Of a DNA stretch of 64,000 bases, positions 26,506-35,027 are shown one piece after another. This DNA is from Paractinoplanes aksuensis. GTDB taxonomy: Bacteria; Actinomycetota; Actinomycetes; Mycobacteriales; Micromonosporaceae. How positions within the stretch are numbered: the first letter of the stretch is position 1; every line of letters begins with the position of its first letter. Where the stretch lies: assembly GCF_024137025.1 (NCBI RefSeq), contig NZ_JAMYJR010000013.1, forward strand, positions 124,001 through 188,000, given 5' to 3'. The notes below the pieces were generated by a model, which saw only the letters and a program-made list of their open reading frames with translations, ran no database searches and was not told where the DNA came from. The position numbers and the translations under genes are program-made.

Positions 26506-27297
26506 TTATTTGTCATAGAGCGAGCGGCGCAGCTCGGTCGCCCGGGCGGGCCGGGTGACCTGCACCGGACGGCCCAGATTGCTGAAAGTGGTGGTGGCAA
26601 TGACGGGTTGGTGCTGTCCGATCTCGATGAGCGTCCTGATGGAGGTGACGTCGCCTCCGGCATTAGTGGTGAGGGTGTAGGCGACCCATTGGCTGCCCTG
26701 CTTGAAGCGGTAGAGCGGCGCCCCCAGCGGCAGGTAGGTGAGGGCGCTGGGGGTGATCTCGAGCAGGGCCGAGCCCTCGTAGGTGCGCGCGTCGAGGCGG
26801 TGCGTCGAGTGGATGGCCGCGGCGAAGCGGGTCAGGCCGCTGGGGTCCTTCGGATCGGCGTTGCGGTAATGGTTGGACGGGGCGAGCCGGGTGAGATCGG
26901 CACGGGTCCAGCGGTTCGTGCCTATGCGGTTCTCGTAGCTCTCGTCGCCGATCACGAGCATCTTGCCCATCCGGGCGTTCTTGCCGCCGGAGATGACGTA
27001 CCCACGGCTGTTCTTCCGGGCTTTCGGATCGTGGCTGCCGAAAGCGGTGTACTTCTGGCCGTCCCAGTAGTCGCCCTTCACGGAATAGCTGTAGGTCGTG
27101 GTGGAGAGGCGGCGCAGGGCGATCTTCACCGCGTCCGCGGGGGGCAGCTCCGTGGGCGAGGGCGCCGCCGTCGCGGGGGAGGAGGCCGGCGCGGCCGCCG
27201 TGGCGTCCGGGCCGTCGCAACCGCCGAGAAGGAGCGCTGTCAGGGCGGCAAGTACAGGAACGATCCGGGACGGGTGGCGGCTGTTCGGCGAAGGCAC
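26506..27297 (-). CDS. putative secreted lipoprotein
   Basis: 263 aa from the GTG at 27297. The N-terminus has a basic start (PSPNSRHPSR), a hydrophobic run and a lipobox (ALLLGGC), so the mature protein should be lipid-anchored at the outer face of the membrane. A Ser/Ala/Pro linker follows, then a beta-rich domain (YSYSVKGDYWDGQKYTAFGS, LEITPSALTYLPLGAPLYRF, VAYTLTTNAGGDVTSIRT) reminiscent of LppX/LprG-like folds. That resemblance is weak and no lipid-binding role can be claimed. It precedes the GGDEF-EAL gene. Confidence 0.65.
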   Translation of the reverse strand: MPSPNSRHPSRIVPVLAALTALLLGGCDGPDATAAAPASSPATAAPSPTELPPADAVKIALRRLSTTTYSYSVKGDYWDGQKYTAFGSHDPKARKNSRGYVISGGKNARMGKMLVIGDESYENRIGTNRWTRADLTRLAPSNHYRNADPKDPSGLTRFAAAIHSTHRLDARTYEGSALLEITPSALTYLPLGAPLYRFKQGSQWVAYTLTTNAGGDVTSIRTLIEIGQHQPVIATTTFSNLGRPVQVTRPARATELRRSLYDK

Positions 27298-27510
27298 GGG
27301 GACACGGTAGAGGATCAAAGTGGAGGTTCGAGTCCCCGGTATGCCGCGATTTGGGCGACGAACCGGATATGCCGCCGGTCTTTTATCGGCGTCAATGGTG
27401 GTACTGCCCGATCGGGCCATCCCGGGTCTCCGGGCCGCACGTTACGTTCCGGAACGACGCGTCTCACGGGAAGTCACTGTGGTCTATTGATCAAATGATC
27501 CGGGGGAATC

Positions 27511-28983
27511 ATGCGCAATATTGTTCGTAGAGGGGTGGTCGGCGTCGTTTCGACCGCCACGGCCCTGCTCCTGGTCCTCGCCCAGCCGGTACCGGCGAAC
27601 GCCTCGTCGCTCGACGACGTGTTCGCCAAATTGCTGGTCAAGCAGGTGACCGGCAAGAACGCCAAGAAGCATCTCGACGCCCTGCAGGCCATCGCCACCG
27701 CCAACGGAGGGAACCGCGCGGCCGGGACGCCGGGCTACCGGGCCTCGCGCGACTACGTGGCCGGCAAGCTGCGCAAGGCCGGCTACAAGGTCACGCTCGA
27801 CCCGATCAACTTCGTGCAGGGCTGGACCGAGAACAGCCCGCCCACGCTGACCCGGACCGCACCGGACAGCAAGGTGTACGTGCCCAACGAGGACTTCTTC
27901 ACCTTCCAGCCGTCGCCCGCCGGCGATGTGACCGCGCAGGTGCAGGCGGTCGACGTCACGCTGCCGCCGACTCCGACACCGACCTCGACCAGTGGCTGCG
28001 AGGCGGCCGACTTCACCGGCTTCGTCGCCGGCCGGATAGCGCTCATCCAGCGCGGCACCTGCCCGTACGCCACCAAAGTGCTGAATGCGGGCCGGGCCGG
28101 CGCCTCCGGAATCATCATCTTCAACGAGGGGCAGCCGGGTCGCACCGACGCCTTCGCGATCGACATCGGGGAATGGCGGGCCGGCATTCCGATGGTCTTC
28201 GCCGACTTCGCCGTGGGCAACGAGCTCGCCGCCCTTGCCGGCGCCACCGTGCGGCTCAAGGTCGATGCGACCCTCACCCTGGGCACCGATCACAACGTGA
28301 TCGCCGAGACGCGGCTCGGCAATCCGAAGAACGTCGTGATGGTCGGGGCTCACCTCGACAGCGTGCCGGCGGGGCCGGGCATCAACGACAACGGATCGGG
28401 CTCGGCGGCGATCCTCGAGACGGCCTTGCAGATGCGCAATTACCCCGTACGCAATAAGGTCCGCTTCGCATTCTGGGCGGCCGAGGAAATCGGGCTGCTC
28501 GGTTCCGATCAGTACGTCGAGGGCCTCACGACCGCGCAGCGCGACCGGATCCGGCTGTACCTCAATTTCGACATGGTGGCTTCGCCCAACTACGCCTACA
28601 AGCTGTACGACGGCGACGACTCCGACGCGGTGGGCTCGCCGGCCGGACCGCCCGGATCGGCGCAGATCGAACAGCAGCTCGCCCGCTTCTTCGACCGTCG
28701 CGGCCTCGGCCACGTCGGCACCGACTTCGACGGCCGTTCCGATTACGGCCCGTTCATCGCGGTGGGCATTCCCGCCGGTGGCATTTTCACCGGCGCCGAA
28801 GGCATCAAGACACCGGCCGAGCAAGCGTTGTTCGGTGGCACCGCCGGCGTCGCCTACGACGTCTGCTACCACCAGGCGTGCGACACGATAAGCAATCCGA
28901 ACTTGACCGCCTTCGATGTCAATGCCGACGCCATCGCCGATTCGACGGCCCGGTACGCCTTCAACACCAACGCGATTCCCTGA
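27511..28983 (+). CDS. secreted M28 family zinc aminopeptidase with PA insert
   Basis: 490 aa with a signal peptide (basic MRNIVRRG, hydrophobic core, cleavage near PANA-SS). A protease-associated (PA) domain (CEAADFTGFVAGRIALIQRG, then GASGIIIFNEG) is inserted before the peptidase core. The two-zinc ligands are visible: His in GAHLDSV, bridging Asp in GINDNGSG, the catalytic and ligand Glu pair in AAEEIG, Asp in NFDMV, and His in CYHQACDT. This is the set found in the Streptomyces griseus type aminopeptidase, which removes N-terminal hydrophobic residues outside the cell. GGGGGA precedes the ATG. Confidence 0.9.
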   Translation: MRNIVRRGVVGVVSTATALLLVLAQPVPANASSLDDVFAKLLVKQVTGKNAKKHLDALQAIATANGGNRAAGTPGYRASRDYVAGKLRKAGYKVTLDPINFVQGWTENSPPTLTRTAPDSKVYVPNEDFFTFQPSPAGDVTAQVQAVDVTLPPTPTPTSTSGCEAADFTGFVAGRIALIQRGTCPYATKVLNAGRAGASGIIIFNEGQPGRTDAFAIDIGEWRAGIPMVFADFAVGNELAALAGATVRLKVDATLTLGTDHNVIAETRLGNPKNVVMVGAHLDSVPAGPGINDNGSGSAAILETALQMRNYPVRNKVRFAFWAAEEIGLLGSDQYVEGLTTAQRDRIRLYLNFDMVASPNYAYKLYDGDDSDAVGSPAGPPGSAQIEQQLARFFDRRGLGHVGTDFDGRSDYGPFIAVGIPAGGIFTGAEGIKTPAEQALFGGTAGVAYDVCYHQACDTISNPNLTAFDVNADAIADSTARYAFNTNAIP

Positions 28984-28992
28984 CGTCGCCGT

Positions 28993-29033
28993 CCCGCCGC
29001 TTCACCCGGGTGCGGCCCGGGCGAAGCGGCGGG
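28993..29033. terminator. bidirectional hairpin between convergent genes
   Basis: CCCGCCGCTTC (28993-29003) pairs perfectly with GAAGCGGCGGG (29023-29033), with further pairing inside (CCCGGG). It lies between the convergent peptidase and WYL genes and overlaps the end of the latter. It has no T-run, which is usual in GC-rich actinomycetes. Confidence 0.6.
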
Positions 29034-29973
29034 CCAGATGGGCGAAGGCGTCGATCAGCTCGCCGGGGCCGACGACCTCGATGTCGGCGTTGTAGCGCGC
29101 GATCGCGGCGGCCAGGGCCGGCCACGACCAGGAGCCCAGGGTGAGCCGGGTGCGGTCGGGGCCGGCCTCCTCGACGAGGCCGTCGCGGGTGTAGAGGGCC
29201 ACCGTGGCGGCGGGTAGGTCGAGGAGCACGGTGCCCTGGCAGGGCCAGTTGGCGGACGTGTCGCCGGAGCCGCGGAACTTGCCGATCACGTACGTCGCGA
29301 CGTCGCCCCCGGGTAGGTCGCGCCGGGTGAATCGGGGGCCGTTCGGGGTGCGTACGGAAATGCGGTCGGCTCGGAAAGTGCGCCAGTCCTCGCGGTCGAG
29401 GTCGTAGGCGATGAGGTACCACCGCCCGTCCCACGTGATGACGTGGTGGGGCTCGGCGCGGCGCGGCGGTCGGCCGGTGTCATCGGGGCCGTAGTCGAAG
29501 CGCAGCACCTCGTTGGCGTGAACGGCGGCGCTGATGGCCAGCAGCACATCGCCGCCCAGCGGGACCGGGGGACGGCTGGCAGGGCGCTCGACGGCGTTCA
29601 CCTGCAGGGCGGCGACGCGGTTGCGCAGGCGGGCCGGCATGACCTGCCGGATCGTGGTCAGGGCCCGGCTCGCGGCCTCGGCCAGGCCGTCGTTCGATCC
29701 GGTGGCCGCGACCTGCAGGGCGATCGTGAGGGCGACGGCCTGCTCGTCGTCGAACAGCAGCGGCGGCAGTTCGGTGCCCGCGCTGAGCCGGTAGCCGCCG
29801 TCCGGGCCCTTGATCGCGGCGATGGGGTAGCCGAGTTCGCGCAGCCGGTCGACGTCGCGGCGCACGGTCCGCAGGCTGATGTCGAGGCGGTCGGCCAGCA
29901 GCGTGCCGGGCCAGTCCCGGCGGGCCTGCAACAGCGACAGCAGCGCGAGAAGCCGGGCGGAAGTTTTCGGCAT
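29002..29973 (-). CDS. HTH/WYL-domain transcriptional regulator (YafY type)
   Basis: 323 aa from the ATG at 29973 (PKTSARLLALLSLLQ). A DeoR-like winged helix (LADRLDISLRTVRRDVDRLRELGYPI, with the wing GPDGGYRLS) is followed by a WYL domain (EPHHVITWDGRWYLIAYDLDREDWRTFRADRI) and a WCX-type C-terminus. WYL proteins sense ligands, possibly nucleic acid or nucleotide products, and bind DNA near their own promoter. The gene diverges from the NYN nuclease gene, and a dyad lies between them. Confidence 0.85.
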   Translation of the reverse strand: MPKTSARLLALLSLLQARRDWPGTLLADRLDISLRTVRRDVDRLRELGYPIAAIKGPDGGYRLSAGTELPPLLFDDEQAVALTIALQVAATGSNDGLAEAASRALTTIRQVMPARLRNRVAALQVNAVERPASRPPVPLGGDVLLAISAAVHANEVLRFDYGPDDTGRPPRRAEPHHVITWDGRWYLIAYDLDREDWRTFRADRISVRTPNGPRFTRRDLPGGDVATYVIGKFRGSGDTSANWPCQGTVLLDLPAATVALYTRDGLVEEAGPDRTRLTLGSWSWPALAAAIARYNADIEVVGPGELIDAFAHLARRFARAAPG

Positions 29974-29993
29974 GCCCCGATTCTGCCCGAAGT

Positions 29994-30014
29994 AGGTGTC
30001 ACATCCTGTCACCT
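29994..30014. promoter_or_regulatory. candidate operator between WYL regulator and NYN gene
   Basis: AGGTG and CACCT flank an 11-nt centre, and TGTCAC occurs twice as a direct repeat ten nt apart inside the same element. It is 21 nt upstream of the WYL start and about 70 nt before the NYN gene. It is a plausible binding site for the WYL protein; no binding evidence is available. Confidence 0.4.
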
Positions 30015-30084
30015 ATGGGGGCTGAACGCGCACGATCGCGGCGGGGGCGCCGGCTCGATCAAGTTTGGTGGCATTCTGTGAGTC

Positions 30085-31068
30085 ATGCGGCAGCGGTGCT
30101 CACTCTACGTAGACGTTGGGTACCTGCTGACCTCGGCCGCGGTCCGGGTCACCGGGACGTCGCTGCGCAACGGCATCCATGTCGACTACGAACCGTTGAT
30201 CGCCGAGCTGGTGCGGCAGGCCGAGACGACGTCGGGCCTGTCGGTGCTGCGGGTGCACTGGTACGACTCGGCCAAGGACGGGGTGCCCGACCCCCGCCAG
30301 CAGCGCATCGGCGAGCTGCCCCGGGTCAAGCTGCGGCTGGGCCGCTTCGGCCTCGACGGCCAGCAGAAGGGCGTCGACCTGCGCATCGGGCTCGACCTGG
30401 TGACCCACGCCCGCAACGGCGCGGCCGACGTGTTCATCCTCGTCTCGGGCGACGACGACCTGACCGAGGCGGTCGAGGAGGCCCAGGTCCACGGGGTGCA
30501 GCTGCTCCTGCTGGCCGTCCCCAACAGCGACAACAAGCCGCACGGCATCAGCCGGCACCTGATCCGGGCGGCCGACGGGCTGGAGATCCTGAACCCGGCC
30601 GCGATCGACCGGACAGTGATGAAGGTGGAGACGCCACCACCCCCGCCCGTCGTGCCCAAGCCGGCCGTCGTGCCGTCCCCGCCCAGGGTCACCCCGAAAG
30701 ACCTGGCCGGGCTGGGCCGGCCCGGACCGCCGGACGCGCCCCGCCCGCCGGCGGCCGTGATCGCCTACAGCTCGGCCACGGGCAGCGCGCCGCAGGTGGG
30801 GGCCGAGTACGACGATCCGGCCGAACTGGCCGAACAGATCGACTCGGTCGTGGTCAACGTGCTGACCGCCTTCCGCAAGTCGGCCAGTGCCGAGGCCCTG
30901 GCCGAACTCGAGGCGGGCCAGCCGTCCATCCCGCGCGACATCGACAAGGCCCTGCTGACCGACCTCTCCGACCACCGAGGCGAGTACGAACTGAGCGAAC
31001 GGGTCCGCCACCTGCTACGAGCCCAGTTCTGGAACCGCTACGACGAAGCGCGGTCCCGTAGAGGGTGA
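30085..31068 (+). CDS. NYN-domain (LabA/DUF88-like) putative RNase
   Basis: 327 aa. The N-terminal 180 residues form a NYN/PIN-like nuclease fold with its acidic cluster: Asp in YVDVGYL, GVDLRIGLDLV, and VSGDDDL. NYN proteins are metal-dependent RNases; substrate unknown. A Pro-rich linker (about 185-225) leads to a C-terminal helical domain that resembles LOTUS/OST-HTH-like partner domains only in length and position. There is no signal peptide. Divergent from the WYL regulator, which may control it. Confidence 0.8.
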   Translation: MRQRCSLYVDVGYLLTSAAVRVTGTSLRNGIHVDYEPLIAELVRQAETTSGLSVLRVHWYDSAKDGVPDPRQQRIGELPRVKLRLGRFGLDGQQKGVDLRIGLDLVTHARNGAADVFILVSGDDDLTEAVEEAQVHGVQLLLLAVPNSDNKPHGISRHLIRAADGLEILNPAAIDRTVMKVETPPPPPVVPKPAVVPSPPRVTPKDLAGLGRPGPPDAPRPPAAVIAYSSATGSAPQVGAEYDDPAELAEQIDSVVVNVLTAFRKSASAEALAELEAGQPSIPRDIDKALLTDLSDHRGEYELSERVRHLLRAQFWNRYDEARSRRG

Positions 31069-31187
31069 GCATGGTGGCGTCAGTGTCGTAGCCCTTCAGC
31101 CGTAACAGGTCACGGGCCGTGGCCAGGCGCTGAAGATGATGGTGGCCGATGCTCAACGAACTCTCGGGTGTGCCGGGCGTGGGCCTC

Positions 31188-31224
31188 TTACAGAAGTACA
31201 GTTCCGGGAACTGTACTTCTGTAA
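31188..31224. promoter_or_regulatory. perfect 37-bp palindrome upstream of the MMPL gene
   Basis: TTACAGAAGTACAGTTCC (31188-31205), a central G (31206), and GGAACTGTACTTCTGTAA (31207-31224) make two perfect 18-nt arms. It lies about 108 nt upstream of the transporter start, is far more AT-rich than its surroundings, and is much longer than needed for a terminator of the gene 120 nt before. An operator for a dimer or dimer-of-dimers such as a TetR-type repressor is the best guess; it could also act as a terminator. Confidence 0.6.
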
Positions 31225-31331
31225 GCTAGCTCCGAACCTCTGCGGTGCCGCACGGGATTTTGTTGCGTGTTGTTGGTCTTCGATGGTTGCATGTGCGCGG
31301 CTGCCCCTCCGGCGCCTGTCGGGAGGGGTTC

Positions 31332-33419
31332 GTGCTGGCTGGCCTTGGTCGTACGGTGTATGTCCGGCGCTTTGTTGTCGTGGCTGTGTGGTTTGTGGTC
31401 GCGGTGGCGGGGGCCGTGTTCGGTGGGTCCGTTTACGACCGTACGGAAACGGCTGGGGCTCCGGACTCGGTGGCTCAGGACCGGTTGGATGTGCTGGCGC
31501 CCGAGGGGGAGCGGGTCGTCGCCGTCGTTTCGGGGCGGGACGTCAATGCCACTGGGCTGATCGACAGCGTCACGCGGATCGCGTTCGAGATCCGGGGCCT
31601 GTCGGGAGTGGCCGAGGTGGACGACTCGTACACCACGGGCCGGCGGCAGATGTCGACCGATGGTCAGAGTTCGCTCGTCACCGTGGAGTTGCAGCCGGGG
31701 CTGAGCGACGACGAGGCCCTGCGGGTCGCTGATCAGGTCAGTTCCGCGCTGCGCCGCATCGATGCGCCCGAGATTCTGGTCGGGGGTGGGTTGCTGGCCG
31801 AGCGGGAGTTCGGCGACCAGGCCGTCCGGGACGCTGCCCTCGGGGAGTCGGTGGCTCTGGTCTGCGTCGGGATCCTGCTCGTCCTGCTGCTGGGTGGGCT
31901 CGTGGTGGGACTGCTGCCGTTGGTGGCGGCCCTGGGCGCCGTCGCGGCCACACTGCTGACGCTGACGGGACTCACCAGTCTGCTGCCGGTCAGTGAGTAC
32001 GCGGTCAACGTGGTCACGCTGCTCGGGATCGGGCTGGCCGTCGACTACAGCCTGCTGATGATCGCCCGGTTCCGCGAGGAGCGGGCCGCGGACGCGCGGG
32101 CCTCGGTGGGTGAGCTCATCGAACGTACGGTGGCCACGGCGGGGCGGGCCGTGCTGGTGTCGGGGTCGGCGGTGGCGGCGGCCCTCGTCGGACTGTTCGC
32201 CTTCGGGGACCCGTTGCTGGCCGCGATGGCGATGGGTGGCGGGCTGGTCGTCGTGCTGGCCACAGCGGCGGGGCTGACGCTCGTGCCCGCACTGATCGCG
32301 GTCGCGCACCGGCGCATCCCGGCCCGGCGGCCGGAGCGGGGGCCGGGACTGCTGGCCCGCTTGGCCGGCTTCGCGCAGCGGCGGCCGAAGGCGGTGGCAG
32401 TGGCGACGGCGGCCGGTCTGCTTGCGCTGAGTGCTCCCCTGTTGTCCGTGGAGTTCGCCAACTCCGACGTCCGGGTGCTGCCCCGATCGAGCGAGGCCCG
32501 GCAGGCGTACGAGGCGACCCAGGACAAGTTCGCCGATCCGCCCAAACAGCCACTCACCGTGCTGGTCGAAGCCGGCGCGGACCGGCCCGGCGTCACCGAG
32601 CTGTTCGACGCGATGGAGCAGCTGCCCGGAGTGTCCGACGTGTTCGTACGCTCCGACGCCCCGCCCGGGGTGAGCATCGCCGATGTGGTGCCGAGCGGCG
32701 CCGTCGACGGCCGGCCGGCTCAGCGGCTGGTGGCCGACCTGCGCGCGCTCGACGGGCCCGCCCCCGTGCTGGTCGCCGGGCCCACGGCCGAACTGGTGGA
32801 CGCGAAACGGTCGGTGGGCGCGCGCCTGCCCGTCGCGCTGGCCATCATCATCGTGGCCACCGGCGCGCTGCTGTTCGCCCTGACCCGCTCGGTGGTCGTG
32901 CCGGTCAAGGCGATCGTGATGAACCTGCTGACCTTGCTGGCGACCATGGGCGTACTGGTCGCGGTCTTCCAGTGGGGCTGGGGTGCGGGGCTGCTGGGCT
33001 TCGAGTCCTGGGGTGCGCTCGACCTGACCACGCCACTGCTGCTGTTCGTCTTCGCGTTCGGGCTGTCGATGGACTACGAGGTCTTCCTGCTGGCCCGGAT
33101 CAAAGAGGCCTGGGACCGCGACGGCGACAACGACCGCGCCGTGCTGGCCGGCATCACCGCCGCCGGTCCGGTGGTGACGACGGCCGCGCTGGCCATCGGC
33201 CTCGTCTTCCTCGGCTTCGTCCTCGGCGACCTGGTCCCGGTGAAGGAGATCGGCGTCGGCATGGCCGTGGCCGTCCTGCTGGACGTCACGGTGGTCCGCG
33301 GCCTGCTGCTGCCGGCCACGATGTCATTGCTGGGGCGCTGGAACTGGTGGCGCCCCGGTGCGACTGCTGCGGCGCAAGCGTCACGAAAAGCGATGGCCGG
33401 CTCCGACGCACCTACCTAG
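31332..33419 (+). CDS. MMPL/RND-family transporter
   Basis: 695 aa from the GTG at 31332, with GGGAGGGG four nt upstream; an in-frame upstream extension has Cys-rich non-coding character. A first helix (RRFVVVAVWFVVAVAGAVFGG) precedes a soluble loop. Then five helices come in the first bundle with the MMPL signature GIGLAVDYSLLMIARFREE, a second external loop, and a second bundle with FAFGLSMDYEVFLLARIKE. This two-fold pattern with about 12 helices fits proton-driven exporters of lipids, drugs or siderophores. The palindrome at 31188 probably controls it. Cargo unknown; no biosynthetic genes are adjacent. Confidence 0.9.
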   Translation: MLAGLGRTVYVRRFVVVAVWFVVAVAGAVFGGSVYDRTETAGAPDSVAQDRLDVLAPEGERVVAVVSGRDVNATGLIDSVTRIAFEIRGLSGVAEVDDSYTTGRRQMSTDGQSSLVTVELQPGLSDDEALRVADQVSSALRRIDAPEILVGGGLLAEREFGDQAVRDAALGESVALVCVGILLVLLLGGLVVGLLPLVAALGAVAATLLTLTGLTSLLPVSEYAVNVVTLLGIGLAVDYSLLMIARFREERAADARASVGELIERTVATAGRAVLVSGSAVAAALVGLFAFGDPLLAAMAMGGGLVVVLATAAGLTLVPALIAVAHRRIPARRPERGPGLLARLAGFAQRRPKAVAVATAAGLLALSAPLLSVEFANSDVRVLPRSSEARQAYEATQDKFADPPKQPLTVLVEAGADRPGVTELFDAMEQLPGVSDVFVRSDAPPGVSIADVVPSGAVDGRPAQRLVADLRALDGPAPVLVAGPTAELVDAKRSVGARLPVALAIIIVATGALLFALTRSVVVPVKAIVMNLLTLLATMGVLVAVFQWGWGAGLLGFESWGALDLTTPLLLFVFAFGLSMDYEVFLLARIKEAWDRDGDNDRAVLAGITAAGPVVTTAALAIGLVFLGFVLGDLVPVKEIGVGMAVAVLLDVTVVRGLLLPATMSLLGRWNWWRPGATAAAQASRKAMAGSDAPT

Positions 33420-33427
33420 AGTGGCCG

Positions 33428-34945
33428 GTGCCGCCAGCACTGCGAAAGGTCGTTCATGTCATTGACCAAGCGGCCAGATCGCCGCTTGGTGCGAACCGAC
33501 GATTCCTGGCTGACCTTGCCAACCCGGCCGGCGTGCCGGTCGAGATCTGTGCCGGTCCCGGCGTTCCGATCGAGACGGCCGCCGTTGACGAACTGCTCAC
33601 CGTGCTCGAGACGGCGTCCACGCTCAGGGACCTGGCCCGGGCCACACCCGGGCTGGAGGTCGAGCCGCGCCTCGACCGGGTGGTGTGCACCCCGGACTTC
33701 CACAAAGGCGCCGGTATCCCGATCGGCACGGTGCTGCGCACGATCGGCGCCGTGGTGCCGCAGGCTGTCGGCAACGACATCAACTGCGGCATGCGGGTCG
33801 AAGTCACCTCGCTGACCGTCGACCGGTTGCGCCCGCACCTGGACGCCTTGGAGGGGCGCCTGCGTCATCTGTTCTTCGAGGGTGGCCGCCGCATCGGGCT
33901 CACCTCCGCCCACCGCGAGGGCCTGCTGCGTTTCGGGCTGCCCGGGTTGCTGGCCGAGGGTGTTCCGGCCGGCGCCGACGGAGCGTGGCGTCAGGTCGGT
34001 CCCGACGACACGACCGGCACCGAGGGGAGGGTGCATGCCGCCGGCTACCCGGCCGCCTCGGCCGACGCCTTCCGGGACTGGATCACCAGCGGGGGTGGAA
34101 CGAGCTACGACAGCATCATCGGCAGCGTGGGCGGGGGCAATAACTTCGCCGAATTGCAGTACGTGTCGCAGGTCCACGACGGATCGGCGGCGTACGCGTG
34201 GGGGCTCGCCCCGGGCCGAGTGGTGCTGATGGTGCACAGCGGCTCGCTGACGCTGGGCCATCAGGCCAACGCCACCGGCCGGGACCAGGCTCGGGCCGCC
34301 TGGCCGCGGACGGTGCCGATGCCGTCGAACCGGATCCTGCCGATGGTGCTCGACGAGCGCAGCGCGGCGGGCCGGGACCGCTATCTGACTGCCTTCGACA
34401 ACGCGGCGAACTTCGCCCTCGGCAACCGGTTCTTCCTGGCCATGATGCTGCGGACCGGGCTGGCCGACGTGGCTGGTGAGCACTCCTCCCGGCTCGTCTA
34501 CGACTCGCCGCACAACCTTATGTGGCCGGATGCGGACGGATCTGTGCTGCACCGCAAGGGCGCCACCCCGGCCGGTGACGAGCCGGTCATCGTGCCCGGT
34601 TCGATGGGTGCCGCCAGCTATCTGTTGCGCGGACTCGGCAGCGCCCGCGCCCTGAGCAGTGCCTGTCACGGTGCCGGTCGCAGCATTCCCCGGGGCGCCA
34701 CAGCCCGCGGCAGCGATGCGGAGCTGGACGCGTTCCTCCGGGACTTCCGGGTGGTCACCCCGCTCAACCATCGCGACCCGGTGGTGGCCGGTCGACGGAA
34801 CGTCATCGCGGCGTGGCGCCGGGACCTCAAGCAGGAGGCGCCGTGGGCGTACAAAGAGGTCGGTCCGGTCGTCGACAGCTTGCGCGGGGCCGGTGTCGCC
34901 CAACCGGTCGCGGAGCTGCGACCGCTCCTGACCGTCAAAGGCTGA
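33428..34945 (+). CDS. rtcB: RtcB-like RNA ligase (divergent group)
   Basis: About 505 aa from a GTG at 33428; the start is uncertain because no good ribosome site is visible, and the frame is open back into the MMPL gene. RtcB motifs in order are CTPDFHKGAGIPIG, GNDINCGMR (Mn-binding Cys in place of the usual DIGCGM setting), GSVGGGNNFAE, VHSGSLTLGHQ, HNLMW, HRKGATPA, VPGSMGAASYLL and CHGAGRSIPRG with the His that becomes guanylylated. RtcB joins 2',3'-cyclic phosphate or 3'-phosphate RNA to 5'-OH RNA using GTP. The variant residues around GNDINCGM and HSGSLTLGH mark an unusual subgroup. No archease gene is near. Confidence 0.8.
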   Translation: MPPALRKVVHVIDQAARSPLGANRRFLADLANPAGVPVEICAGPGVPIETAAVDELLTVLETASTLRDLARATPGLEVEPRLDRVVCTPDFHKGAGIPIGTVLRTIGAVVPQAVGNDINCGMRVEVTSLTVDRLRPHLDALEGRLRHLFFEGGRRIGLTSAHREGLLRFGLPGLLAEGVPAGADGAWRQVGPDDTTGTEGRVHAAGYPAASADAFRDWITSGGGTSYDSIIGSVGGGNNFAELQYVSQVHDGSAAYAWGLAPGRVVLMVHSGSLTLGHQANATGRDQARAAWPRTVPMPSNRILPMVLDERSAAGRDRYLTAFDNAANFALGNRFFLAMMLRTGLADVAGEHSSRLVYDSPHNLMWPDADGSVLHRKGATPAGDEPVIVPGSMGAASYLLRGLGSARALSSACHGAGRSIPRGATARGSDAELDAFLRDFRVVTPLNHRDPVVAGRRNVIAAWRRDLKQEAPWAYKEVGPVVDSLRGAGVAQPVAELRPLLTVKG

Positions 34946-35027
34946 CGACCCGCGAGCTCACGGAGTATGCCGAACACCTCGCCTTCGGATAGCCTCAGAC
35001 ATTGGCATCTGTCGATGGAGGTGGCTC

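Noticed and set aside
27320..27350. GGTTCGAGTCCCC resembles a tRNA T-arm
   Set aside because: The flanking sequence does not make an acceptor stem, D-arm or anticodon arm, and the T-stem itself mispairs. It could at most be a tRNA fragment.
24515..27498. Long plus-strand frames across the GGDEF-EAL and lipoprotein genes
   Set aside because: They are the complement of well-supported minus-strand domains (GGDEF, EAL, lipobox) and show only low-complexity Gly/Arg/Val sequence.
30854..31156. A 100-codon minus-strand frame between the NYN and MMPL genes (IGHHHLQRLATARDLLRLKG)
   Set aside because: It overlaps the NYN gene 3' end in the antisense, has no ribosome site or family, and only the first 40 residues look protein-like. 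Possibly a remnant, not annotated.
32972..33427. Upstream extension of the RtcB-like frame into the MMPL gene
   Set aside because: It reads the transporter gene out of frame; the MMPL helix pattern is convincing on its own frame.
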